A stretch of 64,000 nt of DNA from Nannochloris sp. 'desiccata'. Taxonomy: Eukaryota; Chlorophyta; Trebouxiophyceae; Chlorellales; Chlorellaceae. The position numbers were made by a program, and so were the translations under genes. The notes beneath the pieces are model-generated. The model had not been told where the DNA came from. It searched no databases and saw only the letters and a list, made by a program, of their open reading frames with translations. Shown here piece after piece: positions 20,741-31,391 of this stretch. Position 1 is the stretch's first letter. Every line of letters starts with the position of its first letter. The stretch covers positions 1,116,001-1,180,000 of the forward strand of contig JAGTXX020000015.1 in assembly GCA_019044685.2 (NCBI GenBank), in the 5' to 3' direction.

Positions 20741-22129
20741 ATGTCGCCAGCGGTCGTCAGGTTGGCGGGCTCTGGTCTCCCATCAAAATGCGTGATGGGG
20801 CCATCACGTCGGCTGTTGCCACCGCCGACGAGCCTTACCAAAAATAGCGCAATGAGGACGTCTGTTACGTCTATAGCTACACGGAAACATCTAGAAATCT
20901 CTCCAATTAGGTTGCCCGAAAGAAAACGATCGCTTTTATGCAATGCCTCTGCAGTCGCCGCTGCTGGTAAGTAGGCTTTTTTGAGACGTGTTCCAATTGT
21001 GTATGGATATTATGATGCCAGTTCAATTGCGCGTTTTCGCTGATTGTTCGTTTTCTCGCATAATTCTTTTTTGCAGCACCTGCCGACGAGAGCGGGAAAG
21101 ACTGGCAGGCCACCTTGAAGCTAGGACTTTTATTTGCAGTCTGGTATGCAGCCAACGTCTACTTCAACATGTAAGTAGAAATTAGAACCAAACTGGCATA
21201 GGAAACGATCCCTAATTAACTCTTGAACAATTAAAATTGAAAACGCTCTCCCCGTTTTTTTCTTGTGCAGTTACAATAAGCAAGTTCTTAAAGCCTTCCC
21301 CTACCCAATGACATGCACAGCCATCCAATTCGGTATCGGTAGTCTTATCGCCTGCTTTATGTGGCTTACTGGCATCATGAAACGACCCAAAATTGAACCA
21401 GGTGCTTTCAGAGCCATCTCCCCCTTGGCTTGTATCCACGTCCTGGGCAATGTCCTTACAAACGTCTCTCTTCGAGCAGTAGCCCCGTCTTTTACACATA
21501 CAGTAAAAGCTGCAGAACCTCTGTTCAGTGTAATCTTATCTTCTTTATTCTTGGGCTCACAGCCTACGTTACCTGTGGTTGCTTCTTTATTGCCGATAGT
21601 TGCAGGTGTCGTGTTGGCATCGACCTCTGAACTTTCCTTCAACTGGACTGGTTTCATAGCGGCTTTAGGGTCAAATATTACCTTCCAGTCACGTAATGTC
21701 CTTTCGAAGAAGTTTATGCTCAAGGGAAAAGCTGGATTAGACAATATTAACTTGTTTAGTATCTTAACAATCATGTCGTTCTTTATTTTAGCTCCCTTGG
21801 CGGTCGTCTTGGAAGGGGTTCAGCTCACTCCTGCAGCGATCCAAGCTTTCCCTCCTGGGGTATTGTTCAAAGGAGTTGTTGCAGGCCTTACGTTCCATGC
21901 CTATCAGCAGATTTCTTATATGATTCTGCAGAGAGTGACGCCAGTAACGCATGCTGTTGGTAACTGCGTCAAGAGAATAGTGGTAATTGTTGCATCGGTA
22001 ATTGCCTTTAATACACCTGTGAGTGGGCAAAACGCCTTTGGAACAGCGTTGGCTATAGCTGGCGTGTTCTTATACTCGCAAGCAAAGCGTTCTGGGGATA
22101 AGAAAGAGGTAAAAGCAGCAGCAGCATAA
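20741..22129 (+). CDS. PPT: Plastid phosphoenolpyruvate/phosphate translocator
   Basis: Exons are 20741..20966, 21077..21170 and 21271..22129 (392 residues, the usual plastid phosphate translocator size). The first exon is a Ser/Thr/Arg-rich transit peptide. Mature sequence starts near Lys-Asp-Trp-Gln and spans the multi-helix DMT/TPT fold, with [15 protein letters not shown] and [16 protein letters not shown] and the [11 protein letters not shown] stretch match the PPT subgroup better than triose- or glucose-phosphate translocators. It would import phosphoenolpyruvate into the plastid in exchange for phosphate, feeding the shikimate and fatty-acid pathways. Substrate assignment is by remembered signature only. 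Confidence 0.88.
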
Positions 22130-22559
22130 TTGAAATAATAATAATAAAAATAAATTGTTTTTGTTTTTACCCGTTTCTGCTCTTTTTTGTTTCTTTTTAC
22201 GTTTTTTGGTTCTTTTTCCAAGTCCCGTTTATGTTTCTCTCCGTTCTTGATACCCTATATTGATATACGTACAGTTTTCTGACATTGTTTCAGCTCGAAT
22301 GTAAGATCTGAATGACTGAAAGAGGACCAGCTTAGGCCCTTTAGCAGCTAAACAGTGCCGCTCACCATCACATGAGGAGACGCCTTGCTTAATTGCATGC
22401 CTCATTTTCAAAGGCTAACATTTGAAATACTGCATTAACAGGACCTTGTTTAACGTATTTGTTAGGTCAATGCTAACAATTGCAGTCTTGCCAAATATCG
22501 ACATTTGATTTATTCAATCCAAAAACAAATTTAATACGCATTTGCAATATATCGTCGCA
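22130..22559. other. Intergenic between phosphate translocator and pseudouridine synthase
   Basis: Starts with an AT-rich (ATA)-like run after the translocator stop, then the promoter region of the next gene. Nothing else is recognised. Confidence 0.55.
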
Positions 22560-23780
22560 ATGCTAGGGACACACAGGATGCATGCACTTTCTATGCCGAC
22601 CCTAAGGGGGCTGGACCGCCGGCAGCCATCTCTGCTCCCTTTCCAATTAAGCTCCCATCATCTTCATCTTCATCTCCCAATCTACCACCGCCGGCGACTG
22701 CAGCTAGTACACCTCCCTCCCCTCACATCTCTACAATCTGGACAAGGCGCTACACAGCCACAATCAACGGCTACTGTTCGTATTAATAAATGTTTCCGTG
22801 AATTCGCTAGTCGACGAGAGGCTGATCGATATGTAGAAGATGGTCGGGTCATGGTGAATGGTGTCGTTGCTGTCTCGGGGCAACGTGTTCAACCAGGAGA
22901 TCGCATCACTTTAGATGGGAGGGAAGTTCAATGGGAAATGCTGGCAGCAGAGCTCGCAAGAACAACAACGGCAACAACAGACGCTGTTTCAGGATCTAGC
23001 AACAACTCAGTAGTCTCTCCCGCCAATGGCAGCAGCAGCGGCGGCAGGGACACCACTAATGGGAATACTAATCCTGCTGCTGGTGATAATGAATATGAAG
23101 ACGATGGAAGTGGAAGACTTCCGCTAGAAGATCGATTTTATTACATCAAGTACTGGAAACCACGTGGTGTCATCTGTACTTGCGACCGCAGCATTCGAGG
23201 CAACATCCTCGATGCTTTACCTCGACCACCGCCAGGAGTCCGTCTCTTCACTGTAGGTCGACTAGATAAAGACTCTACGGGTCTTATTTTATTAACGTCC
23301 GATGGGAGACTGCCTAACGCGTCACTACGATCAAAGGAAGGGCATCCTAAGATTTATAGAGTCACCGCTGACAGGCCGATTCCCGACCAAGACTGCCAGA
23401 AATTAGCATCGGGGGTAGTGATTACCACTGTAGCACAGCGCGATCGTGGGGTAGCAAAGGAACTTACAGCACCGACGCTGCCGTGTAGGTTGAAACGCGA
23501 TGGAGAGGGAGGTCGCCGATTATTGATCGAACTTCGGGAAGGCAGAAATCGACAAATTAGAAGAATGTTACACGCATTGGGATATGATACTATGGAGCTG
23601 CATCGAGTTTCATTTATGGGGATTGGGTTGGATGGAATGTGGGAAGGGGAGTGGAAGCCTTTGAATGAACAAGAGATGACGGTATTAAGAAAAGCAGTGA
23701 GGGCGGCAGAGAGGACAAGTAATACAGCGATGTCAGTGGCAGGGGAGGCGGAGCAGCAAGAAGATATTGAAATACAGTAA
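22560..23780 (+). CDS. Organellar pseudouridine synthase, RsuA/RluB family
   Basis: Single exon from ATG 22560, 406 residues. The N-terminal ~75 residues are basic and Ser/Leu/His-rich, consistent with plastid or mitochondrial targeting. An S4 RNA-binding domain follows (Phe-Ala-Ser-Arg-Arg-Glu-Ala-Asp...Gly-Arg-Val-Met-Val-Asn-Gly), then a Thr/Ser/Asn-rich insert, then the catalytic domain with Gly-Arg-Leu-Asp236-Lys-Asp-Ser-Thr-Gly, where the Asp is the nucleophile, and the closing Glu-Gly-Arg-Asn-Arg-Gln-Ile-Arg-Arg-Met motif. It should isomerise uridine to pseudouridine in organellar rRNA. In plants a related plastid protein (SVR1) affects rRNA processing, so the plastid is the likelier site. 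Confidence 0.9.
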   Translation: MLGTHRMHALSMPTLRGLDRRQPSLLPFQLSSHHLHLHLPIYHRRRLQLVHLPPLTSLQSGQGATQPQSTATVRINKCFREFASRREADRYVEDGRVMVNGVVAVSGQRVQPGDRITLDGREVQWEMLAAELARTTTATTDAVSGSSNNSVVSPANGSSSGGRDTTNGNTNPAAGDNEYEDDGSGRLPLEDRFYYIKYWKPRGVICTCDRSIRGNILDALPRPPPGVRLFTVGRLDKDSTGLILLTSDGRLPNASLRSKEGHPKIYRVTADRPIPDQDCQKLASGVVITTVAQRDRGVAKELTAPTLPCRLKRDGEGGRRLLIELREGRNRQIRRMLHALGYDTMELHRVSFMGIGLDGMWEGEWKPLNEQEMTVLRKAVRAAERTSNTAMSVAGEAEQQEDIEIQ

Positions 23781-24166
23781 AACTGAACTTTATATTTGTG
23801 AGTATTACTACATCCAGTTTGTAACAACATGAAAATCAAAAGTAATTAGGAGAGGCAAGATGCCATGAAGGGTGGGTGGGTGGGGGGGATTTGTATTTTG
23901 CTGCTGCTGCCCATGCTGGCAACAACATGATAGCCAATTCGTGTTTATCAAGCTATCGAACCTCAGTTTGATCATAATGCAGCATTGATATAATCATTTC
24001 AAATATCACGCGAGGGGAATACGGTCAGGAAAGCTTTGTGGGCACCGCATTAGGCGTAGGCATCCACTTCATCAAAAAATCATCACCTTGGCTACATACA
24101 GCGCATTGGAATATAGACTCGATTTATAAGATAGATCACTTTCTTCGGTATCTTTAGTATTCGAAT
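23781..24166. other. Intergenic with G-quadruplex-type tract
   Basis: Contains four G runs separated by single T at 23870-23888, about 90 nt after the pseudouridine synthase stop. Otherwise it is the 3' flank and promoter of the next gene. Confidence 0.6.
23870..23888 (+). repeat. G-quadruplex-type tract with single-base loops
   Basis: Runs of 3, 3, 3 and 7 G separated by single T, on the plus strand about 90 nt after the pseudouridine synthase stop codon. This is the most stable class of G4 motif and could affect the 3' UTR or transcription end. Confidence 0.75.
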
Positions 24167-25373
24167 ATGTCGGGAAAGAACATCTTTGCGGCGCTTCAGA
24201 AAAAGAAGTCTAGCAAAAAGCCTGCTGCTGTCAAGGAAGATGTCCCAGAAGAAGAGCGAGTAGATAAGCATGCTGAGCTTGAGAAAGCAATCTTCTCAGC
24301 ACCGACTGGAGGAATAAGCAATTGGGCCGATGACTCGGAAGACGAGTGGGATGCCAATGCTCATGATCATCCTGCAGCAGCCGAAGAAGGTTGGAACCAG
24401 GTAAGAATAGAACTAGAAAGAGACAATGCGCTTGTTATACTCTTTTCAACACTACATTTCACCGATTACATATGCTCATCAACCCATCGATCTTCATTGC
24501 AGGCCACCACCAAGGGAACCAGTAATAGCCGTAGCCAAGCAAGAATGGTGGCGGAGTTGCAAGGAGACGATGCTGGAGACGATGGAGAGGAGAGCGATGA
24601 TGATGATATTCACGTAAGAATTAAATTAAAACTCTTTTGATGAAACTCGTATTTTATAGCGCCAATTCTCAAATCTTTAAGATATATGATCAGTCGTTCA
24701 TTTTGCATTGTTGCTCACCGTATTGTTTTGTTTTCTTATTCTTTTACTTCAGGAGGATATTCACCTCGACATAGAAGCTGAGCTCGGTATTGAGCTTCCT
24801 AGAAGCGACGACGAAGAAGAGGAAGAAGAAGAGGAGGAGGAGGATGAAGAGCCATCTGCAACTGAGAGGGTCCCTGAGGTAGTGGCCGCCAAGCCTGCAG
24901 CTCCCGTCCAGCTGTCAAAGAAGGAAAAAGAGGAGCTTAAAAAGAAAGAATTAGAAGACCTGGATGCCGTGTTGGCTGAATTAGGTCTGGAAACAGCTGG
25001 TAAAGAAGATTCCAACTCTGCAGCTGCGACTGCTGCTTCTACCAAGGCAGCAAAAAGAAAGGCTAAGAAACAGCAGCAGTCTATCGGTGGCAGCGGTGCT
25101 GCTGCTGCTGCTGCTGCTACTAGTCCTCAGCCAGTAGAGAGCTCCACTTCAAGAAACGGCGCTGGTGGTGAAGCCAGTGAGAATACCCCATTAGGCCCTG
25201 CAGTAGATGCTGACGCAGTGAAAGCTGCCAAGGCTGCTCTAGCAAAGAAGAAAGCAGCTGCCAAAAAATCTGGCGGCACTGCCGCTGCAATTGCCGCAGC
25301 AGAGGCCAAAGCGAAGGCGAAGAAAGCAGCAGCCAAGGACAAATCTAAATTCAACGAGATGCCTACACGGTAA
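24167..25373 (+). CDS. Acidic, Lys/Ala-rich protein of unknown function
   Basis: Exons are 24167..24400, 24503..24613 and 24753..25373 (321 residues), all phase 0. The N-terminus (Met-Ser-Gly-Lys-Asn-Ile-Phe-Ala-Ala-Leu) is followed by a Trp-containing acidic region, a long Glu/Asp run, and a conserved-looking segment, Gln-Leu-Ser-Lys-Lys-Glu-Lys-Glu-Glu-Leu with Leu-Asp-Ala-Val-Leu-Ala-Glu-Leu-Gly. The C-terminal third is a basic Ala/Lys coiled region interrupted by an alanine tract. I have seen the Ser-Lys-Lys-Glu segment in plant and algal proteins without a defined role; a translation or nucleolar factor is possible but unproven. The same 9 nt, encoding Asp-Ile-His, close exon 2 and recur at the start of exon 3. 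Confidence 0.78.
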
Positions 25374-26063
25374 CACTGCTGTAGTGAATTAGTGCATTGA
25401 AAATGACGCGCTAATAAGATCAAATTCAAAAGGGTAAAGAAAATTCTTTAAAAAAAAAATCAAAAAACGATATAATCAATCTTGTCGGTTTCTTTCGGTT
25501 TGCTTGTCTTGCTAGGGGACAGTTTTATCCTCTCTTTCTTCTGAAGCTAACCTTTGCTATATATAAAAATCTAAAGAGGTCTCTACAGTGGCAAACGATA
25601 GAATGGCCGTCTGTTATGTTTTCACCAAACCCCTTTGGTTTCTTTCATTTCTGTGTTTTCTTTATTCTTCCCCTTTTCTTTATTTTTCCCCGTTCCTTTC
25701 TTTAAAATACACTACTTGTGGTTTCACTTGCTTGGCTTTGTGGCAGAGTCCTAGCAGTAGTATTTTTCATAAGCTGAAATGCATACGGTCCCATGCGAGC
25801 ACGATTTGTATGTAAATCTTTCAAGGTTTCAGTCGGAGGCAATTGGTTACATTAATAAAGCCTTGAAACGTAAAATCACTAAATAAATCAAATTTCGGGG
25901 TAGAAAAAGAAAAAAAGAATCGTTTCTGGGGTTTATCAGAAAAGTAGAAAACAAAGAAAAAAAGATATCGTATGTAGAGCAGAGCTGAAGGAGGAGAGAC
26001 GAAAGAATTTAGAAACCTCTTTGCCTGACACCTCGACTAGCCTGTTAAGAATCAAGTTAAGAC
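25374..26063. other. Intergenic: convergent 3' flanks
   Basis: Between the ends of the acidic-protein gene (+) and cytochrome b5 (-). T- and A-rich, with a long pyrimidine stretch around 25620-25710. The 75-codon plus-strand ORF there is low complexity and not supported. Confidence 0.55.
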
Positions 26064-26843
26064 TTAGGCCTTTGACTGGAGATAAAGCGCAATAGCCAAG
26101 GCAATGAATAGAAGAGGTAGGAGAGCTTTGAATAAGGCCGCTCCAGAGCCACTCTTGCTGCCAGAAGAAGCTGATGTTGCCCTCTTGGTCTTGGGAGCCG
26201 CCACGCCGCCCTGGAAATATTTAAAATAAACACATTAGTTAGCATTCAAATATCGCTTATTCATTATCAAATCGGGGGTAAACATCGTGTATATATTGAT
26301 AATGTACATCAGAATACGATTATAGTTAAAGGTGTACTTGTTACTCACTGCAAAGTTTCCAACCAAATATTTATCAAGCATCTCAGTGGCGGTGCTGCTA
26401 TGGCCAATCTCTTCGTAGTCCTCAGTGGCATCCTTGCCTGCAAATCGCAATTAGAAGTTACGGGTGGTTAGTGCATTGCTTTAGCAACATAATACTATAA
26501 ATTTAAGAAGAAACAGGGTGGCTAGCTGAGTTGAAATGGGACACTCAGCAATGTTGCTGCAACAACAAAACTACTTGATCAGATGCATCAAAGCTTACCT
26601 GTAGCTGCTACTACGATATCATAACCACCTGACCAACATAAAATTCAAAAAATAGTGTCATTAAGCGACCCTTCAGCAGTTGCACAACGGAAAAATCTTA
26701 AAAGCAAGCCCTCATTTCTCACCTGGATGCTCGTCCAGAAAGTCTGTGACGTTATAAACCTTGCCGTGGATTGCAAGCCAGCAATCGCTCTCAGTGGTAT
26801 GCTCTTTAAGCTCTTCCAAAGTATATGCCTTGGTTTCTGCCAT
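26064..26843 (-). CDS. CYB5: Tail-anchored cytochrome b5
   Basis: Four exons on the minus strand: 26843..26723, 26628..26599 (30 nt), 26437..26349 and 26210..26064, giving 128 residues with consistent phases. The heme-binding core is complete: [17 protein letters not shown], the first heme His in Glu-His-Pro-Gly-Gly, and the second in Ile-Gly-His-Ser-Ser. The last exon encodes a Ser/Lys linker and a C-terminal hydrophobic helix (Leu-Leu-Pro-Leu-Leu-Phe-Ile-Ala-Leu) with a short polar end, so the protein is tail-anchored in the ER. It supplies electrons to fatty-acid desaturases and other ER oxygenases. The 30-nt exon encodes the residues just after the heme-ligating HPGG. Confidence 0.95.
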
Positions 26844-27159
26844 CTTGTTTTGGAAATTTGTTCCAGGTGAGCTAATTTTAAGGCGATGCTGCACCTTTTT
26901 ATAACTATGAATATAGTGAATATTAGATGCGCCACAATGCAGTCTGATGCGGCAATTATCTATTGACTTACACGCAGCTTGCAGGTGCCAAAGAAAAAGA
27001 GCAGCCTGTTGACCAAGGGCAGATACGAATTCTATAAGGCCTAGAGAATCCGCCCGCATTAAAATGACAATTATAATTGAATGATAAACCTACCATTCTA
27101 GGCGAGGCCCGGCCTAGGGTCGCCAGATTGACAATATTTTCCTTTTGATCGAACAAAAG
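26844..27159. other. Intergenic: divergent promoter region
   Basis: 316 bp between the cytochrome b5 start and the next plus-strand start. It may hold 5' UTRs and introns; no motif is recognised. Confidence 0.5.
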
Positions 27160-28217
27160 ATGGCGAACTTGGAGCTCACTATTCACGAGGCCCAGCGTCA
27201 GGTGAGATGGGTTCTTATCTTTACGTCACATACCCACTAGCAGAATGTTGTTATGATATAAAGCTGAACAATTGCTCTTCATTTATTTAATTCAAATTTA
27301 GTTGGCGGAGATCGAGCGTCAGGCAGACAACCTCCTTGCAACTCTTAGCAATACTGCAGTTGCAGATGCGGGCACTACAAATACCCCACACATCATAGTC
27401 ACTAATGCGATGAACGCTTTGCAAGGGTACGAAGCGGCGCTAACCAAGCTTCAACCTGTCTTGGACTCTGTTACTGCTCTCTCAAGCAGCGGTGGTAGTT
27501 CATCTTTGCCACCAGCTGTCGTAGATGCTCTTTGGAAGAAGGCATATCCCAATGAGAGAGCATTTTCGCACTCTAATAAACAAACTAAGGCCCCCCCTCC
27601 TGGGGAGCCAGCTACCGCCCTAGAAGCCCTGATCGCAACTTTTCAAGAAAATTTTGGACAAGAAAATATAAAAATTGAGATTCTTCACCTCCCGCAACAA
27701 AAGCAACAGCAGCACAGGAGGTTAACTGTCAATTTTAAGGGCACATTTGTAGCTCACATTCTACTAGAGACGACAGAATCATTAGGAAAAGGCAGCTGCA
27801 GCCTAGATGTCGTTCCTATTGACATAGACATTAAGCCACCAGTCCCATTCTCGGCAATTTCTGCCACACGGCCACAGTTTGTTCAACAGTTACAAACTGC
27901 AGGCACTATAGCCGTGCTAGAAATGAAAGATACAAGAGACGAATTCGTGGCGCCATTAGAAATGCTGCTTCTTTGGCTCGCTCTCTGTGCGGTACGTGAA
28001 AGAGAAAAGAATGACACTCGTGTGACATTTTAAATTTCTTGCCGACGTCAATTGATATTTACCTAGTGTTTGTTCTGTGCAGGTTCGAATTAAAAGCTCC
28101 AACTGCAACTCAACGCTGGAAATGGACCTTTCTAGTGGATCCTTTGTTCGAGTATTCCCTAAATTCTCTGAGCTTGTTTGGAAGGAGGCATGGGAACACG
28201 TATCACAGCAGCTGTAG
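27160..28217 (+). CDS. Unidentified protein, weakly Mediator-subunit-27-like
   Basis: Exons are 27160..27201, 27302..27991 and 28083..28217 (288 residues), all phase 0, with donors GTGAGA and GTACGT. The N-terminus is an amphipathic helix (Met-Ala-Asn-Leu-Glu-Leu-Thr-Ile-His-Glu-Ala), followed by a helical region with repeated hydrophobic positions. A Gln/Lys-rich linker leads to a beta-rich stretch (Leu-Thr-Val-Asn-Phe-Lys-Gly-Thr-Phe-Val-Ala), and the C-terminus ends Phe-Pro-Lys-Phe-Ser-Glu-Leu-Val-Trp-Lys-Glu-Ala. The helical front, central beta part and Trp-containing end recall Mediator subunit 27, but the usual C-terminal cysteines are absent. I treat the function as unknown. Confidence 0.72.
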
Positions 28218-28436
28218 TTGATAATAGCAGGAGGGGATGAAACCTCGCTGTACTAGGTTTAAAACTCAATTTTAGTCATGTTTTGGTCCACTAATTTACC
28301 CACTCTCTTTATGAATATTACTAGTTAATAATCTATATATTAATCTAAATACTGGTTGTAGAAAGCATGCTTCAAATACAGAGGAGAGGATACAAAATTT
28401 ACTTGAAAAGAGCGTTTAAAATTTTTTCTCGTATTT

Positions 28437-28832
28437 TCACGACTCAGTTGGGGCGCTTTCCCGAGGGCTTTTTGGGGTTGGGGAAGGTTGAAACCATCCC
28501 CAACCATGGCTGGTAGCACTTCCTGTGCGCCACGCCTCACCCACATGAGGAGAAGTCTGCACATGAATCAATAGCAAAAAAACAAGATTTTTTTATGTCG
28601 GCGACCGGGACAACATCTTGCAATCCAGGGATCCTAAGAGAAAATAAGAGATTCAAAAATTGGCAAAACTTACGGGACTATGGGGTTCTCTAGAAGGGGC
28701 GCTGCCACTTCTTGGGGTTTTCACTGGAGTAGTTGGCTGCCCTTGTTGTTGGTTTATGTCAGGTATAGCAACTCCACCACCTGGCCTCACCCTCTCCACT
28801 GTGACCCTGCGCGGAGCTGGCTGCGCCTGCAT
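28437..28832 (-). CDS. Small Pro/Ser-rich protein, two exons
   Basis: Predicted exons on the minus strand are 28832..28674 and 28556..28437, giving 92 residues. Neither exon is a long ORF, so the gene is easily missed. Support comes from a perfect GTAAGT donor, a TGTGCAG acceptor, phase 0 on both sides, and one consistent composition across the junction: basic and Pro/Gly-rich in exon 1 (Arg-Arg-Val-Thr-Val-Glu-Arg-Val-Arg-Pro), then Gly-Glu-Ala-Trp-Arg-Thr-Gly-Ser-Ala and Gly-Trp-Gly-Trp-Phe-Gln-Pro-Ser-Pro in exon 2. It is likely disordered. I do not recognise the family. It is convergent with the gene ending at 28217. Confidence 0.62.
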
Positions 28833-29165
28833 AGCTACTAAATTTATAAGAAATATATAAATAGAGATATATGCTTGAGGGGCAGGTAAATCAAGCCCTC
28901 CAAGGCCCGAAAAGTGTCGCGCTTCGCTCTCTTTCGATATGTCCTGTGAAAATCTCTCACCTAGCTTTCTAAGTACTGTTTTTGCAAATTATAATGTTAC
29001 AGAGGGGTAAAATATATCTTTTTATTATAGCTAGCCAAGAGAACAAATCGCTCCACCAATTTCACGCCAAAAGCTGCGCACCAAGAAAGCATTCCAAGGA
29101 AACATTTCAAAAACTGCACCGCTCTTCCTAAAAACAATTTATTATTTTATTGTCATAGGGGACGT
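28833..29165. other. Intergenic: 5' flank of small gene / RPS30 3' flank
   Basis: AT-rich. I see no further gene or repeat. Confidence 0.5.
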
Positions 29166-29805
29166 TTACTGAGAGTTGGGGCCGCGCTTCTTGCCACCGA
29201 ATCCAGCAACTGCAAGTAAATAAAGAGACAAACTCAATTAGAATTTTAGAATACAAGAGTGTTTTCAAACAATAGTTATACTTCACCGCTGTTGTTCGGA
29301 AAACTTACCAACATTAACGAAGCGGCGGTTGTACTTCAAGCGCTGGGAAGCACGTCCTTTAGGCTTCTTAGCCTTCTCCTGAGGAGCTACCTTGGGGGTT
29401 TGGCCGCGCACCTTACCGGCACGAGCGAGGGAGCCGTGGACTTTGCCTGCAATGAGATGATCAAAAAAGTAAAAATATAAGCCACAAAATCGATTTAATT
29501 AAGGCAAGCTGCTATTATTTTTCCTTGGCTGTGGCATCCCTTCTAAATAATTGGGCTGTCAATTAGCTTTAGCAGCTGTTCCGCTGCGGCTGCCTTTCAT
29601 CCTCGAATGCGCAACTGGTTCATCAAAGCCAGTTGCTATTCGCAAAAGCTTTGCTCCTTGCCAGTCTCCTTGAAAATGGCTTTAAGAAACGCCTAGGAAA
29701 TACACCGCTTTCTGCTGTTTTAGTTCAAAGTTTTTCATAATTCCAAATTATTGGCTGCCATTTTCTCCAGTGTTCCCCGTCTCTATACCCTCTTTACTCA
29801 CCCAT
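29166..29805 (-). CDS. RPS30: 40S ribosomal protein S30 (eS30)
   Basis: Three exons on the minus strand: 29805..29802 (only ATGG), 29446..29309 and 29209..29166, giving 61 residues. The joined protein begins [14 protein letters not shown] and ends Lys-Lys-Arg-Gly-Pro-Asn-Ser-Gln, the classic S30 sequence. eS30 is a basic protein of the small subunit. No ubiquitin-like (FUBI) domain precedes it, unlike the animal FAU fusion and like plant S30 genes. The first coding exon carries just four coding nucleotides, with a GTGAGT donor directly after; this intron (29447-29801) is the longest in the gene. An ORF-only search would miss it. Confidence 0.93.
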
Positions 29806-30123
29806 AGCGACTAATGTATGCTCCTAAATTTAGTCTTGAAAAGAGGGCCTGTCAGAGGTTCAAGCAGGCTGAAATAAACGAGCCGAATATGGTCGCCAGG
29901 ATCAAACCAGGAGAGTGACAAACAGCAACTTCAGTAATAATTGGGAAATTTTGTGTTCAACTAGATCCTGAATAGCATACTGCATATAGAAATTCGTAAA
30001 GTAATTACAGTAAACGGGAGATGTGGGCATTATTCACCTAGAGGCTGCAAGTCTTTTGATCACAAGTGAATTTGAAATTGCACGCATTTCTGAATGTTGC
30101 GACAACTCACAGCTAGCCCGCTT
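29806..30123. other. Intergenic: divergent promoter region RPS30 / mitochondrial uL4
   Basis: 318 bp between two head-to-head ribosomal-protein genes, one cytosolic and one organellar. I see no specific motif. Confidence 0.5.
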
Positions 30124-31391
30124 ATGCGGCGCCTCTGTTTAACAGCAATAGATCAGGTATGTTTCTCAAGATTAGGCAAATTTCTAGCCGTGTATAATGC
30201 ACAACTGACGATAAAACCCAGTTAAATGAATTAATCACCGACTTTTTCACCGTCTCTTACAATACGCTCCCTTCTTCTTCCTTACAGAGCTCTACTAGCA
30301 TTGGATTTGGCGCAGCAGCATCTCTACTAGCTCCTGCATCAATCTCGCCAATCCAGCAGCTCATTAAACTCCTTCCTCCCAACCATTCCTACTCCACCGC
30401 CGCAGCCACTGCCACTGCTGCTGCCTCTCCTGTTGCTGAGCCAGTTTTCCAGGACGTAAGCTCTCTTCCTCCCTTGACATTAGCTGAACACACCCTCCAG
30501 GGCCAATTCCGCGACGTAGAAGTCCCATTATATGATTTACACAAGCAACCTATAGGCAACTTTATCTTAGATGGTGATATTTTTGATGTCCCAATCAGAC
30601 GTGACATCTTACATCGAGTTGTTCGATGGCAGTTAGCACGACGACAACAAGGTACCCATAAAACAAAAACTCGCTCCGAGGTACGTGGTGGTGGTCGTAA
30701 ACCATGGAATCAAAAAGGAAGTGGAAGAGCGCGGCAAGGTACTATCAGAGCACCTCAATGGAGAGGTGGCGGTGTCGCTCATGGTCCCGTTCCCCGAACC
30801 CATGAACATGACCTACAAAAGAGAGTTCGCCGCTTGGGTTTAAAATGTGCTTTATCTGCCAAGGCGTGGGAGCGTCGTGTTATAGTAGTAGATTCCTTGC
30901 GTCCTGCTGATTTTAAAACGAAGACGATGGATGGGCACGTAGCTGCATTGTTAAATGGAGCGGCGAGACGTTCGGTGTTGATGGTAGATAGCGACAAAGA
31001 TGGCCTTGATGGAGGGTAAGTATGCAGAATCTTATGATATCTTTTGTATTGTGGGTGTATAGATTATGGTTTGCTTTGTATATATGTGTTTAGTTACATA
31101 AATACTGGACGTTGAATTGAGTTTTTTTTGTGTTTTATTTCCAAACCCCACTTTTCTCAAAATTTTCCCGGCTTCTTTTAAACTATTATTTTTTTTCCTT
31201 TAATCTTTATGTGCAGAGAAAATCTTAGACTAGGCATAGCAAATCTCCCTTGGGTTGATATCTTACCTTCTGTTGGTGTGAACGTGTATTCATTACTGCA
31301 AAGAGACTACCTGGTCATCACAAAGGATGCTGTAGAATCTCTTGTAGGCAGATTGAGAAGACCTATCAAGCCGTGTTCGATTACACCCTAG
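30124..31391 (+). CDS. MRPL4: Organellar (probably mitochondrial) 50S ribosomal protein uL4
   Basis: Exons are 30124..30156, 30288..31015 and 31217..31391 (311 residues). Exon 1 plus the start of exon 2 encode a Ser/Ala/Leu-rich, Arg-starting presequence. The L4 core follows: Val-Pro-Leu-Tyr-Asp-Leu, Asp-Ile-Leu-His-Arg-Val-Val-Arg-Trp-Gln, then the tunnel-loop motif Gly-Gly-Gly-Arg-Lys-Pro-Trp-Asn-Gln-Lys-Gly-Ser-Gly-Arg-Ala-Arg, with Gly-Gly-Val-Ala-His-Gly-Pro after it. Exon 3 supplies the C-terminal strand-helix unit (Leu-Pro-Trp-Val-Asp-Ile-Leu...Asp-Tyr-Leu-Val-Ile-Thr). The presequence and the HGP motif suit mitochondrial uL4; plastid uL4 is the alternative. Confidence 0.9.

Noticed and set aside
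25588..25815. 75-codon ORF in the convergent gap
   Set aside because: Phe/Ser/Leu-rich sequence from a pyrimidine stretch; no domain, no splice context.
28078..28092. GGTTCGAAT, resembling a tRNA T-loop
   Set aside because: It is the start of the third exon of the Mediator-27-like gene; no acceptor stem or anticodon arm surrounds it.
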